A DNA stretch of 16,359 nucleotides from an uncultured Actinomycetes bacterium. GTDB taxonomy: Bacteria > Actinomycetota > Actinomycetes > Nanopelagicales > Nanopelagicaceae. Positions 7,127 to 13,649 of the stretch are shown here, piece after piece. Every line of letters begins with the position of its first letter. Within the stretch, counting starts at the first letter, position 1. The translations under genes and the position numbers were made by a program. Under the pieces are notes generated by a model, which worked only from the letters and a program-made list of their open reading frames with translations, was not told the DNA's origin and searched no databases. The stretch is from positions 1 through 16,359 of the forward strand of contig CAIMNT010000044.1 in the NCBI GenBank assembly GCA_903842855.1, written 5' to 3'.

Positions 7127-7156
7127 ATTATGGGGTGTTGATTTGAACACTGTCAA
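7127..7156 (-). promoter_or_regulatory. Promoter of the truncated mmpL gene
   Basis: On the minus strand a perfect -35 TTGACA (7156-7151), an 18-base spacer and -10 CATAAT (7132-7127) give the strongest consensus promoter in the window. Initiation is expected near 7120, inside operator copy 1. Confidence 0.7.
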
Positions 7157-7171
7157 GTTTCAAGAGATACT
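7143..7171 (+). promoter_or_regulatory. Leaderless-type promoter of the tetR gene
   Basis: -35 TTGAAC (7143-7148), a 17-base spacer and -10 GATACT (7166-7171) place the transcription start at about 7178, the first base of the GTG start codon. The -35 box overlaps operator copy 2, so the regulator probably represses itself. Confidence 0.6.
7144..7156. promoter_or_regulatory. TetR operator-like palindrome, copy 2
   Basis: TGAACACTGTCAA matches the same TGAACA-N-TGTTCA consensus, with its right half imperfect. Its first eight bases are the exact reverse complement of the last eight of copy 1. It covers the -35 box of the mmpL promoter (TTGACA, 7156-7151) and overlaps the -35 of the tetR promoter. 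Confidence 0.6.
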
Positions 7172-7177
7172 TAGGGC

Positions 7178-7804
7178 GTGTCTTCACCTAAAATTCTTCA
7201 GGCAAGCAAAACCGGGCGGGAGAGTTATCACCACGGAGACCTTGAGGCGGCTCTTATCGATGCGGCTATTGAATTGGTACGTAAGACTGGTCCCGGACAT
7301 TTATCTCTTCGCGCAGTTGCAGAACAAGTTGGCGTGAGCCCGAGCGCCGTTTATCACTACTACCCAGATAAAGATTCCTTGATCACGGGCGTCGGAGACA
7401 AACTCTTCATCGATCTCGCCGAAATGCAAAGGAGTGCTCTTTCTAAGATTCCTGGTAAGTCCGCTCGAGCTGCTCGGTTGAGGTATCGAGAACTTGGTAG
7501 AACTTACTTCCGATGGGCGTATAAAGAGCCGAATCTATTTCGCCTCATGTTCGGAGGATTTTGCAAAGTTGATAAGGAGGGCCAACACATTGAGGAAGAG
7601 GCATTTCTGATGCTGACTCAGTGTCTTGACGACTTACTGGCTACTGGGCTTATCTCTCCTGAAATGCGCAAATATGGAGAGCTTATTTCGTGGACATCTG
7701 TACAAGGCGCATCTAATTTGATTGTGGAAGGCCACCTGCCTCCAGAAGTTTTTGAATCACTTCTCGATGGGCTTGAACTCGCAATGATCGGAAGAAAAAA
7801 ATGA
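7178..7804 (+). CDS. TetR/AcrR-family transcriptional regulator
   Basis: This 208-residue protein has an N-terminal TetR DNA-binding domain: ESYHHGDLEAALIDAA (15-30), helix-turn-helix LSLRAVAEQVGVSPSAVYHYY (roughly 42-62) and the family hallmark YPDKDSLI. The C-terminal half is all-helical ligand-binding, with FRWAYKEPNLFRLMF typical of the WHG-type TetR C-terminal group. The start is GTG 7178; no useful SD is present, but the promoter geometry predicts a leaderless mRNA starting there. The gene is divergent from the truncated mmpL across 95 bases holding two operator-like palindromes, so it most likely represses mmpL and itself, perhaps released by the exporter's substrate. Its target transporter is now broken, leaving the regulator possibly orphaned. 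It overlaps the next small ORF by an ATGA. Confidence 0.9.
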   Translation: MSSPKILQASKTGRESYHHGDLEAALIDAAIELVRKTGPGHLSLRAVAEQVGVSPSAVYHYYPDKDSLITGVGDKLFIDLAEMQRSALSKIPGKSARAARLRYRELGRTYFRWAYKEPNLFRLMFGGFCKVDKEGQHIEEEAFLMLTQCLDDLLATGLISPEMRKYGELISWTSVQGASNLIVEGHLPPEVFESLLDGLELAMIGRKK

Positions 7805-7917
7805 GTGATTCGAATATTTTGCCTAAGGTTACTCAGGATGAGATTGATCCTCGGGAAGATGATGAGGCGCAACGTGAGGCGCAAATCGAAGCTGATAGAC
7901 CACCACACCACGGTTAA
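7801..7917 (+). CDS. Small acidic 38-residue protein ending in RPPHHG
   Basis: An ATG at 7801 overlaps the tetR stop as ATGA, and the frame runs 38 codons to TAA at 7915. A purine-rich GGAAG lies several bases upstream, inside tetR. The protein starts MSDSNILPKVTQDEID, is very acidic in its middle, and ends DRPPHHG. Small actinobacterial hypothetical proteins with a disordered acidic body and a terminal RPPHxG/RPPHW-type tail are common to my recollection, which supports it being real. There is no membrane segment or signal peptide. The stop-start overlap implies translational coupling to the regulator. The function is unknown. Confidence 0.6.
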   Translation: MSDSNILPKVTQDEIDPREDDEAQREAQIEADRPPHHG

Positions 7918-7932
7918 AGAGTTGTTGTTTGG

Positions 7933-8133
7933 CTACTCTCCGCCGCCCGAAGCTGCCGGACGGGAGTCAGTCTTGTAGAAACCCCCACCTTTAAAGACCA
8001 CGCCAACGTTCGAGTAAACCTTCCGAACTTCGCCCTTGCAGACAGGGCACTCTGAGATCGGATCATCCGCAAAGGCCTGGAAGAGCTCAAATTCATGACC
8101 GCAGGCGGAGCAGGCATACTGGTAGGTCGGCAT
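7933..8133 (-). CDS. FmdB-family zinc-ribbon protein
   Basis: This 66-residue protein begins MPTYQYACSACGHEFE and has two cysteine pairs, CSAC (8-11) and CPVC (29-32), the FmdB putative regulatory zinc ribbon (CxxCxxxF...CPxC). It ends in a glycine-rich tail, as this family often does in actinobacteria. Members are small single-domain proteins of uncertain role, proposed as regulators after FmdB of methylotrophs. A -10-like TAGACT lies seven bases before the ATG, suggesting a leaderless mRNA; the -35 is weak. It converges with the small ORF at 7801-7917 (15-base gap) and is divergent from the CopC-like gene, where transcription of the two starts within about 110 bases. The family call is firm. 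Confidence 0.9.
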   Translation of the reverse strand: MPTYQYACSACGHEFELFQAFADDPISECPVCKGEVRKVYSNVGVVFKGGGFYKTDSRPAASGGGE

Positions 8134-8243
8134 AGAGGTAAGTCTAAAGAGGTGAGAGGATAGGTTCTAATCCAAATGGATTGTGGGCGATCGTAAAGGC
8201 TTCAGGGGCTTTTATGCGGACCCGCAGCTACGAAAGGTCTGGA

Positions 8244-8843
8244 ATGCGCGCCCTTTTTAGGAGTAAGTCGGTGCAACTAGTTACCGGGGGTGCTCTATTG
8301 ACCCTGAGCTCGATTTTGGCCACTCCAGCCCAAGCAAATAGCGCGGTCTCCACAGTTCCTGCCGTCGGTGCGGTCCTCTCTCAGGCCCCCAATGCGGTCT
8401 CCGTGACTGCCGCGACGACGTTGCTCCCTGATGGAAATAGCCTTTCAGTAACCGATCCCAACGGCGTGCAGGTGGATGATGGCTCGCTGACGATCTCTGA
8501 CACAACGGCAGTCGTTGGCTTAAAGCCTCTGACCGTGACTGGAATTTATACGGTTTCGTACACCTTGCTCAGCGCAACAGATGCACCGCTGAGTGACTCC
8601 TACACCTTTCTCTTCAATGCTCCCGCAGTGATTTCAACTCCAACTGCCTCGCCAACGCCTGTCGTGACTCACCCGATAGTTCCTTCAAATTCAGCGAGCA
8701 GTTCCGCTGCCAAAGTAACGATTTTAGTCTTTCTTGGATTAGCCACGATTGTTGCGCTCTTCCTTGTGTGGTACGCGCGCATGATCTGGATGCAATCTAG
8801 AAAAGCTCGCAAGCGACGCTCCCATGAACGGGGCCAGAAATAA
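8244..8843 (+). CDS. CopC-like exported protein lacking the copper-binding histidines
   Basis: From ATG 8244 the protein has a signal peptide (MRALFRSKS, hydrophobic VTGGALLTLSSILATPAQA), a CopC/YcnJ-like beta domain (TVPAVGAVLSQAPNAVSV, LSVTDPNGVQVDDGSL, GIYTVSYTLLSATDAPLSD), a Thr/Pro/Ser linker, and a C-terminal membrane anchor (ILVFLGLATIVALFLVWYA) with a basic tail. I chose 8244 because it gives a normal-length signal peptide and has GAAAGG six bases upstream; ATG 8214 and TTG 8181 are in-frame alternatives. Classical CopC binds Cu(II) through its N-terminal His after cleavage and a His in a DGH motif. Here the mature end would read NSAVS and DGH is replaced by TDAP, so copper binding in the usual way is unlikely. 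The CopD-CtaG gene follows at once, the usual order. Confidence 0.75.
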   Translation: MRALFRSKSVQLVTGGALLTLSSILATPAQANSAVSTVPAVGAVLSQAPNAVSVTAATTLLPDGNSLSVTDPNGVQVDDGSLTISDTTAVVGLKPLTVTGIYTVSYTLLSATDAPLSDSYTFLFNAPAVISTPTASPTPVVTHPIVPSNSASSSAAKVTILVFLGLATIVALFLVWYARMIWMQSRKARKRRSHERGQK

Positions 8844-8962
8844 TTCTCGCTAGCGCAACCGCCGTTGCTCACAGCCATTCACAAAGTTCAAATTCCCTGA
8901 TTGACGTACTGATTCCGGTTGTAAAAGATCTATATTTAATATCAATCATTATTTCTATTGGA

Positions 8963-10753
8963 TTGCTCTATGCAGTCGGTTTCTTAGTACACGAAAACCG
9001 CGGAAAATTAATATCCGAATCTCGTCGCATACGAAACTTGGCGCAATTAACTACCGTTGTCTGGGTCGTCTGTTCAATCGGGGGAGCCTTCGTTGAATTA
9101 GGAAATCTGCTGGGCGGCGGTTTTCTAGATTCATTTAATACCTCGGCACTTTCCAGCTTCTTGTTTTCGACCAGTATCGGACGCGACTTTGTATTTCAAA
9201 TACTGATGGGTGCCGGTGTGCTTGCGCTTGTCGTAAGAGCTAAAAAGGTAGGTGCGATCTATTTCGCATTGGCTGGAACGATGTTGGCGTTACTGATTCC
9301 GCTCTTTCAGAGCCATGCTGCAAGTGCCGGTAACCATGGACTCGCCATTGGAGCTCTGATATTCCATGTCGGCGCAGTTTCGCTCTGGGTGGGAGGAGTC
9401 ATTGGAGTTGCTGCGATCTCTCCGCGAGAGCGAAGCGAATCGCTCCCTCGATTTAGTGCGCTGGCCTTATGGGCGGCAATAATCGTTGGTATCAGCGGGG
9501 TATTGAGCGCATGGACCAGACTTAATTTCCTAGTAGGGTGGCACTCTCGTTACGGATTCTTAGTACTCCTCAAGGCAGTGCTCTTCCTCATTCTTGTAGT
9601 TATTGGCTCACGCCACAGATCTCATATCGCCGCCAAGTTATCCGGCAGTAGGCAGGTTTTTCAGCTGCTCATAAACGAGAGTTTGGTGATGGTGGTGGCG
9701 GTGGGCATTGGAGGCTGGCTGAGCACCACTAACCCACCTGTCTCGCCCTCGGAGATTCTCTCTGCCAGAGATCCGTCGATTGCGATCACTGGGATCAAGA
9801 TGCCGGCAGCCCCCACGCTTGGTCGCATTTTTTCAGCATATTCCCCAGATGGAACCATGCTTGGTTTTCTCCTGCTTATTACGGCTCTGTATATCTACGG
9901 GGTTATCGTTCTCACTCGCCGTGGTGATAAGTGGCCCGTAGGACGAACAGTCTCGTTTGCAATCGCCGTTTCATTAGTTGATTTCGCAACGAGTGGTGGC
10001 GTTGGGGTCTATGCCCACTTTGCCTTTTCGTATCACATGTTGGGGCACATGATTTTGGGAATGATTGCTCCCATCGGATTTGTACTTAGTGCGCCAATAA
10101 CTCTTGCGCTACGCACCTTGCCTCAAGGCAGAACCCCGGAAGAACGTGGTATTCGAGGAGTTTTGATATCAATTATTCACTCGCGATATTCAATGATCAT
10201 CACCAATCCTGTAATCGCACTTGGACTCTTCGACGGCTCACTTTTCTTGCTTTACATGACCCCTTTATTTGGAAAATTGATGCAGTCCCACAGCGGACAT
10301 CTGCTTATGGATATTCATTTTCTTTTGGCAGGGTATTTATTCTTCTATGTGATTGTTGGTATTGATCCTAACCCTCGAAAGATTCCTCATATCGTGCGCA
10401 TCATCGTGCTCTTTGCAGCCATGAGCATTCACGCCTTCTTCTCCATCGCGCTGCTATCTACGACCACACTTTTGGATGGTGGTTATTTTGCATCTCTATT
10501 CCGCCCTTGGAACACCAACTTATTGGCCGATCAGCACACGGGTGGCTCGATTGGATGGATGATGGGGGAGATACCGATCTTGGTGGCTCTGATCGCGACC
10601 TTTATTCAGTGGATGCGTGATGATTCACGTGAGGCAAAGCGAATCGATCGGGCCGCAGATCGTGCCGCAGCGATGGGCGAAGAAGATGAACTGACTAAGT
10701 ACAACAAATACCTGGCCACGCTCGCTAAAGGCGATCAGGAGCATCCGGATTAA
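8963..10753 (+). CDS. CopD-CtaG fusion membrane protein (copper import / cytochrome oxidase assembly type)
   Basis: This polytopic membrane protein of 596 residues from TTG 8963 has two parts. The N-terminal part matches the CopD copper-resistance domain, with SHAASAGNHGLAIGALIFH (117-135) and LWVGGVIGV (141-149). The C-terminal part matches CtaG of caa3 oxidase assembly, with HMLGHMILGMIAP from residue 358, HFLLAGYLFFYVIVGIDPNP, and a charged cytoplasmic tail. The role is probably copper handling for cytochrome c oxidase maturation. The start is uncertain: TTG 8963 would begin in the middle of the first membrane helix, and the same frame stays open back to a stop at 8825 with plausible N-terminal sequence but no ATG, GTG or TTG. 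It follows the CopC-like gene directly. Its 3' end overlaps the convergent cyclo-ligase gene by 29 bases. Confidence 0.85.
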   Translation: MLYAVGFLVHENRGKLISESRRIRNLAQLTTVVWVVCSIGGAFVELGNLLGGGFLDSFNTSALSSFLFSTSIGRDFVFQILMGAGVLALVVRAKKVGAIYFALAGTMLALLIPLFQSHAASAGNHGLAIGALIFHVGAVSLWVGGVIGVAAISPRERSESLPRFSALALWAAIIVGISGVLSAWTRLNFLVGWHSRYGFLVLLKAVLFLILVVIGSRHRSHIAAKLSGSRQVFQLLINESLVMVVAVGIGGWLSTTNPPVSPSEILSARDPSIAITGIKMPAAPTLGRIFSAYSPDGTMLGFLLLITALYIYGVIVLTRRGDKWPVGRTVSFAIAVSLVDFATSGGVGVYAHFAFSYHMLGHMILGMIAPIGFVLSAPITLALRTLPQGRTPEERGIRGVLISIIHSRYSMIITNPVIALGLFDGSLFLLYMTPLFGKLMQSHSGHLLMDIHFLLAGYLFFYVIVGIDPNPRKIPHIVRIIVLFAAMSIHAFFSIALLSTTTLLDGGYFASLFRPWNTNLLADQHTGGSIGWMMGEIPILVALIATFIQWMRDDSREAKRIDRAADRAAAMGEEDELTKYNKYLATLAKGDQEHPD

Positions 10754-11297
10754 ATCGAAGTAATAACCCAGGCGTTGCCGCAGCATCCACTTTCTCGTCG
10801 TGAGTCTCAGTAGGCAAAGTTGAACTTCTTACCTCGTGTGCGCCAACCAGCGCTACCTTCCAAGCCGATATCCGAGCGAGGGCCCGGTCGTAAGATCCGC
10901 CACCTTGTCCCATGCGATTTCCCTGGCGATCGACCACTAGCGCTGGAACGATGACGACATCTATTGTCGTTTCATCGCTCAACGCATCTCCAATAGGTTC
11001 GAGAACATTCCCGTTTTTTTTCAAATGAGTGAGCGAGCCCTCCCACTTCACCCACTCCAGATCTTTGTTGGGCAAGATCCGTGGGAGTAAGACCGTTTTT
11101 CCAGATGCAATGAGTGAACTATTGATGTCGACCGTTTGTGGCTCAAATCCATAAGAGATGTACGAGGCAACAATGCGTGCCGCTTGAACTTCAGGGGCTT
11201 GCAAGATGTGAATCCAACTTTCAGCCATGAAGTTATCTACGCGTGATTGGCGTAGGTCAGCTCGAAGTAGGCGTTTTTCAACCCTCATCGAATCCAC
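10725..11297 (-). CDS. 5-formyltetrahydrofolate cyclo-ligase
   Basis: This protein of about 190 residues converts 5-formyl-THF to 5,10-methenyl-THF using ATP, recycling the folate storage form in the cytoplasm. Hallmarks: a basic N-terminus (MRVEKRLLRADLRQSR), PEVQAARIVASYISYGFE in the middle of the substrate domain, and the signature GQGGGSYDRALA near the C-terminus. The start is ambiguous: I prefer GTG 11297 because the perfect SD GGAGGTGATC (11310-11301) is correctly spaced for it. GTG 11306 (leaderless-type, nine bases upstream) and ATG 11288 are alternatives. It is divergent from the MoeA-like gene over a short shared promoter region, and its 3' end overlaps the CopD-CtaG gene tail to tail by 29 bases. 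Its place beside glp-rimJ-sepX is a conserved actinobacterial arrangement. Confidence 0.9.
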   Translation of the reverse strand: MDSMRVEKRLLRADLRQSRVDNFMAESWIHILQAPEVQAARIVASYISYGFEPQTVDINSSLIASGKTVLLPRILPNKDLEWVKWEGSLTHLKKNGNVLEPIGDALSDETTIDVVIVPALVVDRQGNRMGQGGGSYDRALARISAWKVALVGAHEVRSSTLPTETHDEKVDAAATPGLLLRFNPDAPDRL

Positions 11298-11300
11298 GCA

Positions 11301-11310
11301 GATCACCTCC
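11301..11310 (-). promoter_or_regulatory. Perfect Shine-Dalgarno of the cyclo-ligase gene
   Basis: GGAGGTGATC on the minus strand complements the 16S 3' tail. It sits eight bases (from the end of GGAGG) before GTG 11297, which decides that start over ATG 11288. A second reading, with GTG 11306 inside this sequence as a leaderless start, cannot be excluded. Confidence 0.65.
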
Positions 11311-11311
11311 G

Positions 11312-11339
11312 TTGGAATACTCTTCGAACGAAGTAAGGT
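11312..11339 (+). promoter_or_regulatory. Leaderless-type promoter of the glp-rimJ unit
   Basis: -35 TTGGAA (11312-11317), a 16-base spacer and -10 TAAGGT (11334-11339); ATG 11346 begins six bases after the -10 box. There is no SD, so a leaderless mRNA is expected. The spacer contains CTTCGAACGAAG (11322-11333), a perfect inverted repeat with 5-bp arms CTTCG/CGAAG that could be an operator for both divergent promoters. Confidence 0.6.
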
Positions 11340-11342
11340 TAA
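11314..11342 (-). promoter_or_regulatory. Promoter of the cyclo-ligase gene, overlapping the glp promoter
   Basis: On the minus strand, -35 TTAACC (11342-11337), 17 bases, then -10 TATTCC (11319-11314). It occupies the same DNA as the glp promoter in the opposite direction, so the two cannot easily fire at the same moment. Confidence 0.45.
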
Positions 11343-11345
11343 ACC

Positions 11346-12263
11346 ATGATTCCGCAGATTTCAGTTAAGAATATGTTGGCTGAACTGCTTGCAATCTCTC
11401 ACCCCTTAACTCCATTTGATATGCCTCTTCTAGATGCGCACGGAGCTACTCTCGCTGAAGATATCTTCGCAGGAGACGAGATTTATCTTGCCCGCGGCGC
11501 TCGCATTCGCTCACCCCAAATCGGACTAGCAGCCTCTCTAGGGCTTTCCAGGCTACCCACTCAGCCCCATCCTCGAGTAGTTGTGATCTCCGCGGGGGAT
11601 GATTTGGTGGAACCGGGTCAGCCAGTTCAGGATCATGAAGAGTACGAGACCAATTCTTGGATGTTGGCAACCGCGGCGCGAGAAGCGGGAGCCTTGGCAT
11701 ACCGGGTTCACACCATCCCCGAGAATCACGAGCAGCTAAAAGCGGTAGTTGAAGATCAGTTGGTGAGAGCAGATTTGATCGTGATCAGCGGCGAGAGCAA
11801 CGATGGTTCCTTTGAACTCATTGAGCAAGTTCTTGGCGAGATGGGTGAGATTGAGATTGGAATACCCAATTTGGATGGAAGCGGAAGGCACTGCTTTGGA
11901 ACTATAGGGGAGGATGAAATCCCAGTTATCGCCCTTCCGGGTGACCCCATGAGCGCATACCTATCCTTTGAGGTATTTATTCGGCCCATGATTAGAACTA
12001 TGTTGGGCGTAAAGAATGTATTTCGCCCCACCAGCAAGGCCGAGATAGGGGCCGATATTGAGTCACCAATCGGAGTAGCGGCTCTCATTCGGGCCACCCT
12101 CTCTGATCTCGGTACTGGAGTACCGGTTGTCACCGCAATCGCGGATCAAAGCCAACTGGTTTCACTCTCCGATGCTCATGCATTTATTACTGTTCCTGCC
12201 GATTCCCCCGGATACCTAAAGGGCGAAATTGCCGAGATCATGATTCTGGACCGGACCATTTAA
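11346..12263 (+). CDS. glp: Short gephyrin/MoeA-like protein (Glp type), missing domain II and the catalytic motif
   Basis: This 305-residue protein is built like MoeA/gephyrin E, but MoeA is about 400 residues. The front helix (MLAELLAISHPLTPFDMPLLDA) runs straight into domain III (GDEIYLARGARIRSPQIGL). The segment carrying SAMDGYA and all of domain II is absent; the deletion point is near residue 43. Domain III keeps ISAGDDL (81-87) and PGDPMS (198-203, normally PGNPxS), but the active-site motif GG(VS)xGxxD reads SGESNDGSF (148-156). Domain IV is present (from about residue 228). Such a protein should not insert molybdenum. In Corynebacterium the gephyrin-like Glp binds FtsZ and a membrane receptor GlpR, encoded nearby; the SepX/GlpR-like gene two genes on fits that role. 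It is predicted leaderless. The rimJ-like ATG follows two bases after the stop. Confidence 0.8.
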   Translation: MIPQISVKNMLAELLAISHPLTPFDMPLLDAHGATLAEDIFAGDEIYLARGARIRSPQIGLAASLGLSRLPTQPHPRVVVISAGDDLVEPGQPVQDHEEYETNSWMLATAAREAGALAYRVHTIPENHEQLKAVVEDQLVRADLIVISGESNDGSFELIEQVLGEMGEIEIGIPNLDGSGRHCFGTIGEDEIPVIALPGDPMSAYLSFEVFIRPMIRTMLGVKNVFRPTSKAEIGADIESPIGVAALIRATLSDLGTGVPVVTAIADQSQLVSLSDAHAFITVPADSPGYLKGEIAEIMILDRTI

Positions 12264-12265
12264 TA

Positions 12266-12841
12266 ATGGGAAGTTGGCCATATTTAATTACCGATCACGA
12301 ACTGACCCTTCGCCCTTTGCGTTATCGGGATCGAGCGAAGTGGCTGGAGGTCCGTGCCGCCAATGCCCAGTGGTTAGCCCCGTGGGAAGCCACCAGGCCA
12401 CCTCTTGAATCTGATCGTCCCCTACCCACCTTTTACGGAATGGTTCGTTACTACAACAAGGAGGGTCGAGATCTGCGAGCGATCTCACTTGGCATTTGGC
12501 TACACCTCGAAGGCCGCGATCACCTTGTTGGCCAAATAACTCTTGGCGGCATTGTTTTTGGCGCATATCGAGGTGGTCACATCGGTTATTGGATAGATCA
12601 ACGTTTCGCCAATCGGGGCTACACAACTCGTGCAGTCAAAGCTCTTACCCAATTTGGATTCAAGGAGTTACATCTGCATCGGATTGAAATAAATCTACGC
12701 CCTGAAAATGGCGCCTCTAAAAAAGTAGCGGAAAAGAGCGGGTATACCTTTGAAGGGCTACGTCCGCGTTATCTTCACATTGCTGGGGATTGGCGTGACC
12801 ACCTTACTTTTGTGGCGGAAAACCCTAATAATTTCAATTAA
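12266..12841 (+). CDS. rimJ: RimJ/RimL-type GNAT N-acetyltransferase
   Basis: This 191-residue GNAT-fold protein has the RimJ/RimL layout: an N-terminal ELTLRPLRYRDRAKWLEVR, LVGQITLGGI in the core strands, HIGYWIDQRFANRGYTTRAV where the acetyl-CoA pyrophosphate loop (Q/RxxGxG/A type) reads RFANRGYTTRA, and the C-terminal NGASKKVAEKSGYTFEGL that is typical of the family. It transfers acetyl from acetyl-CoA to a protein or small-molecule amine; ribosomal protein S5 is the RimJ target in E. coli, but the target here is unknown. ATG 12266 is two bases after the glp stop, so the two are co-translated. Its position between the glp and sepX genes is a conserved actinobacterial order. The family call is firm, the substrate open. 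Confidence 0.88.
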   Translation: MGSWPYLITDHELTLRPLRYRDRAKWLEVRAANAQWLAPWEATRPPLESDRPLPTFYGMVRYYNKEGRDLRAISLGIWLHLEGRDHLVGQITLGGIVFGAYRGGHIGYWIDQRFANRGYTTRAVKALTQFGFKELHLHRIEINLRPENGASKKVAEKSGYTFEGLRPRYLHIAGDWRDHLTFVAENPNNFN

Positions 12842-12896
12842 GACATAGCGTCTAAATCCCGACTTTTCGCCCAAACCTGAATTACTGTTTCATTCC

Positions 12897-13646
12897 ATGG
12901 CGTCCGGACTCATCTATCTGATCATTATCGGAATGTGGGTAGCGTACTTTTTGCCTCGTTGGATGCGACAACATGAGACCCAATCTGGTCGTGAGACAGA
13001 GCGATATAAGAGCGCAATGAAAATTGTCGCCTCAACCCCCAATTTTCCCGATCCCATCAATTTAGATGAGAAGTTAAAAACTCTACGTCTGCGTAGAAGA
13101 GTGTTAAGTGCTTTAATTTTGGTTTCACTCGGAACTGGTGCAGTGGTCGCAGCTGGTTTGATTCCAGTTATTAGTGTTTTAATTCCTGTTACAGCGCTCG
13201 CTATTTATTTGATTCATGTTCGCAGGCAGGTTGTTGCCGCGCAAATAAAGAAGCGCAGGCTTGCCGCGCTCGCTGCGATCACAGCAGTTGAAATCAAGGT
13301 AGATCCAAAGGCTCGAATTGACCTCTCCCGACGCGACCTCACTGAGAGCGAAGCGGTACTTGAACAATGGGTACCTCTGCGTGAGCGCAGTACAACCTCA
13401 AGTATCACTATTATCGAGAAGAGTGAAGAACGCAGTTGGTCACCTATAGCGGTGCCAAAGCCAACGTATGCGACCGCTCCTAAGGCGATCACTCCAAAGC
13501 GCACTATTGATTTAACGACTCCAGGAAGGTGGAGTGCAGAGCAGGAGCGTCAGAGCGCACTTGAAATTCCCGCTCGCGATGAACTATTTGATCAAGAGTT
13601 GGCAGAGCAGGCAGCTGCCGAGCGCGACTGGGCAGCGAACCAATAA
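12897..13646 (+). CDS. SepX/GlpR-type membrane protein of the actinobacterial divisome
   Basis: This 249-residue protein begins MASGLIYLIIIGMWVAYFLP, an N-terminal membrane helix followed by RWMRQH, the pattern of actinobacterial SepX (Streptomyces) and GlpR (Corynebacterium). Two more adjacent helices follow (about 69-89 and 90-107), then a basic segment and a long Ser/Thr/Arg/Glu-rich cytoplasmic tail without predicted fold. SepX/GlpR proteins anchor division or polar growth factors at the membrane; GlpR is the receptor for the gephyrin-like Glp. Here the Glp-like gene lies two genes upstream, with a rimJ between, as in other actinobacteria. It starts 55 bases after rimJ; a weak -10 (TACTGT) lies eight bases before the ATG. 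The stop is three bases from that of the convergent pmt gene. The identity rests on pattern and synteny. Confidence 0.75.
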   Translation: MASGLIYLIIIGMWVAYFLPRWMRQHETQSGRETERYKSAMKIVASTPNFPDPINLDEKLKTLRLRRRVLSALILVSLGTGAVVAAGLIPVISVLIPVTALAIYLIHVRRQVVAAQIKKRRLAALAAITAVEIKVDPKARIDLSRRDLTESEAVLEQWVPLRERSTTSSITIIEKSEERSWSPIAVPKPTYATAPKAITPKRTIDLTTPGRWSAEQERQSALEIPARDELFDQELAEQAAAERDWAANQ

Positions 13647-13649
13647 GTT

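Noticed and set aside
7914..8117. 67-codon minus frame overlapping the FmdB gene
   Set aside because: The FmdB frame has the cysteine pairs and the ATG; the other is shifted and shows no pattern.
11446..12133. Minus-strand frames opposite the glp gene (84 and 125 codons)
   Set aside because: They lack promoter, SD or family patterns and sit in a recognised gene; codon composition is that of shadow frames.
11346..12263. Active molybdopterin molybdenumtransferase MoeA
   Set aside because: Loss of SAMDGYA, domain II and the GGxSxGxxD motif makes catalysis unlikely despite the family resemblance.
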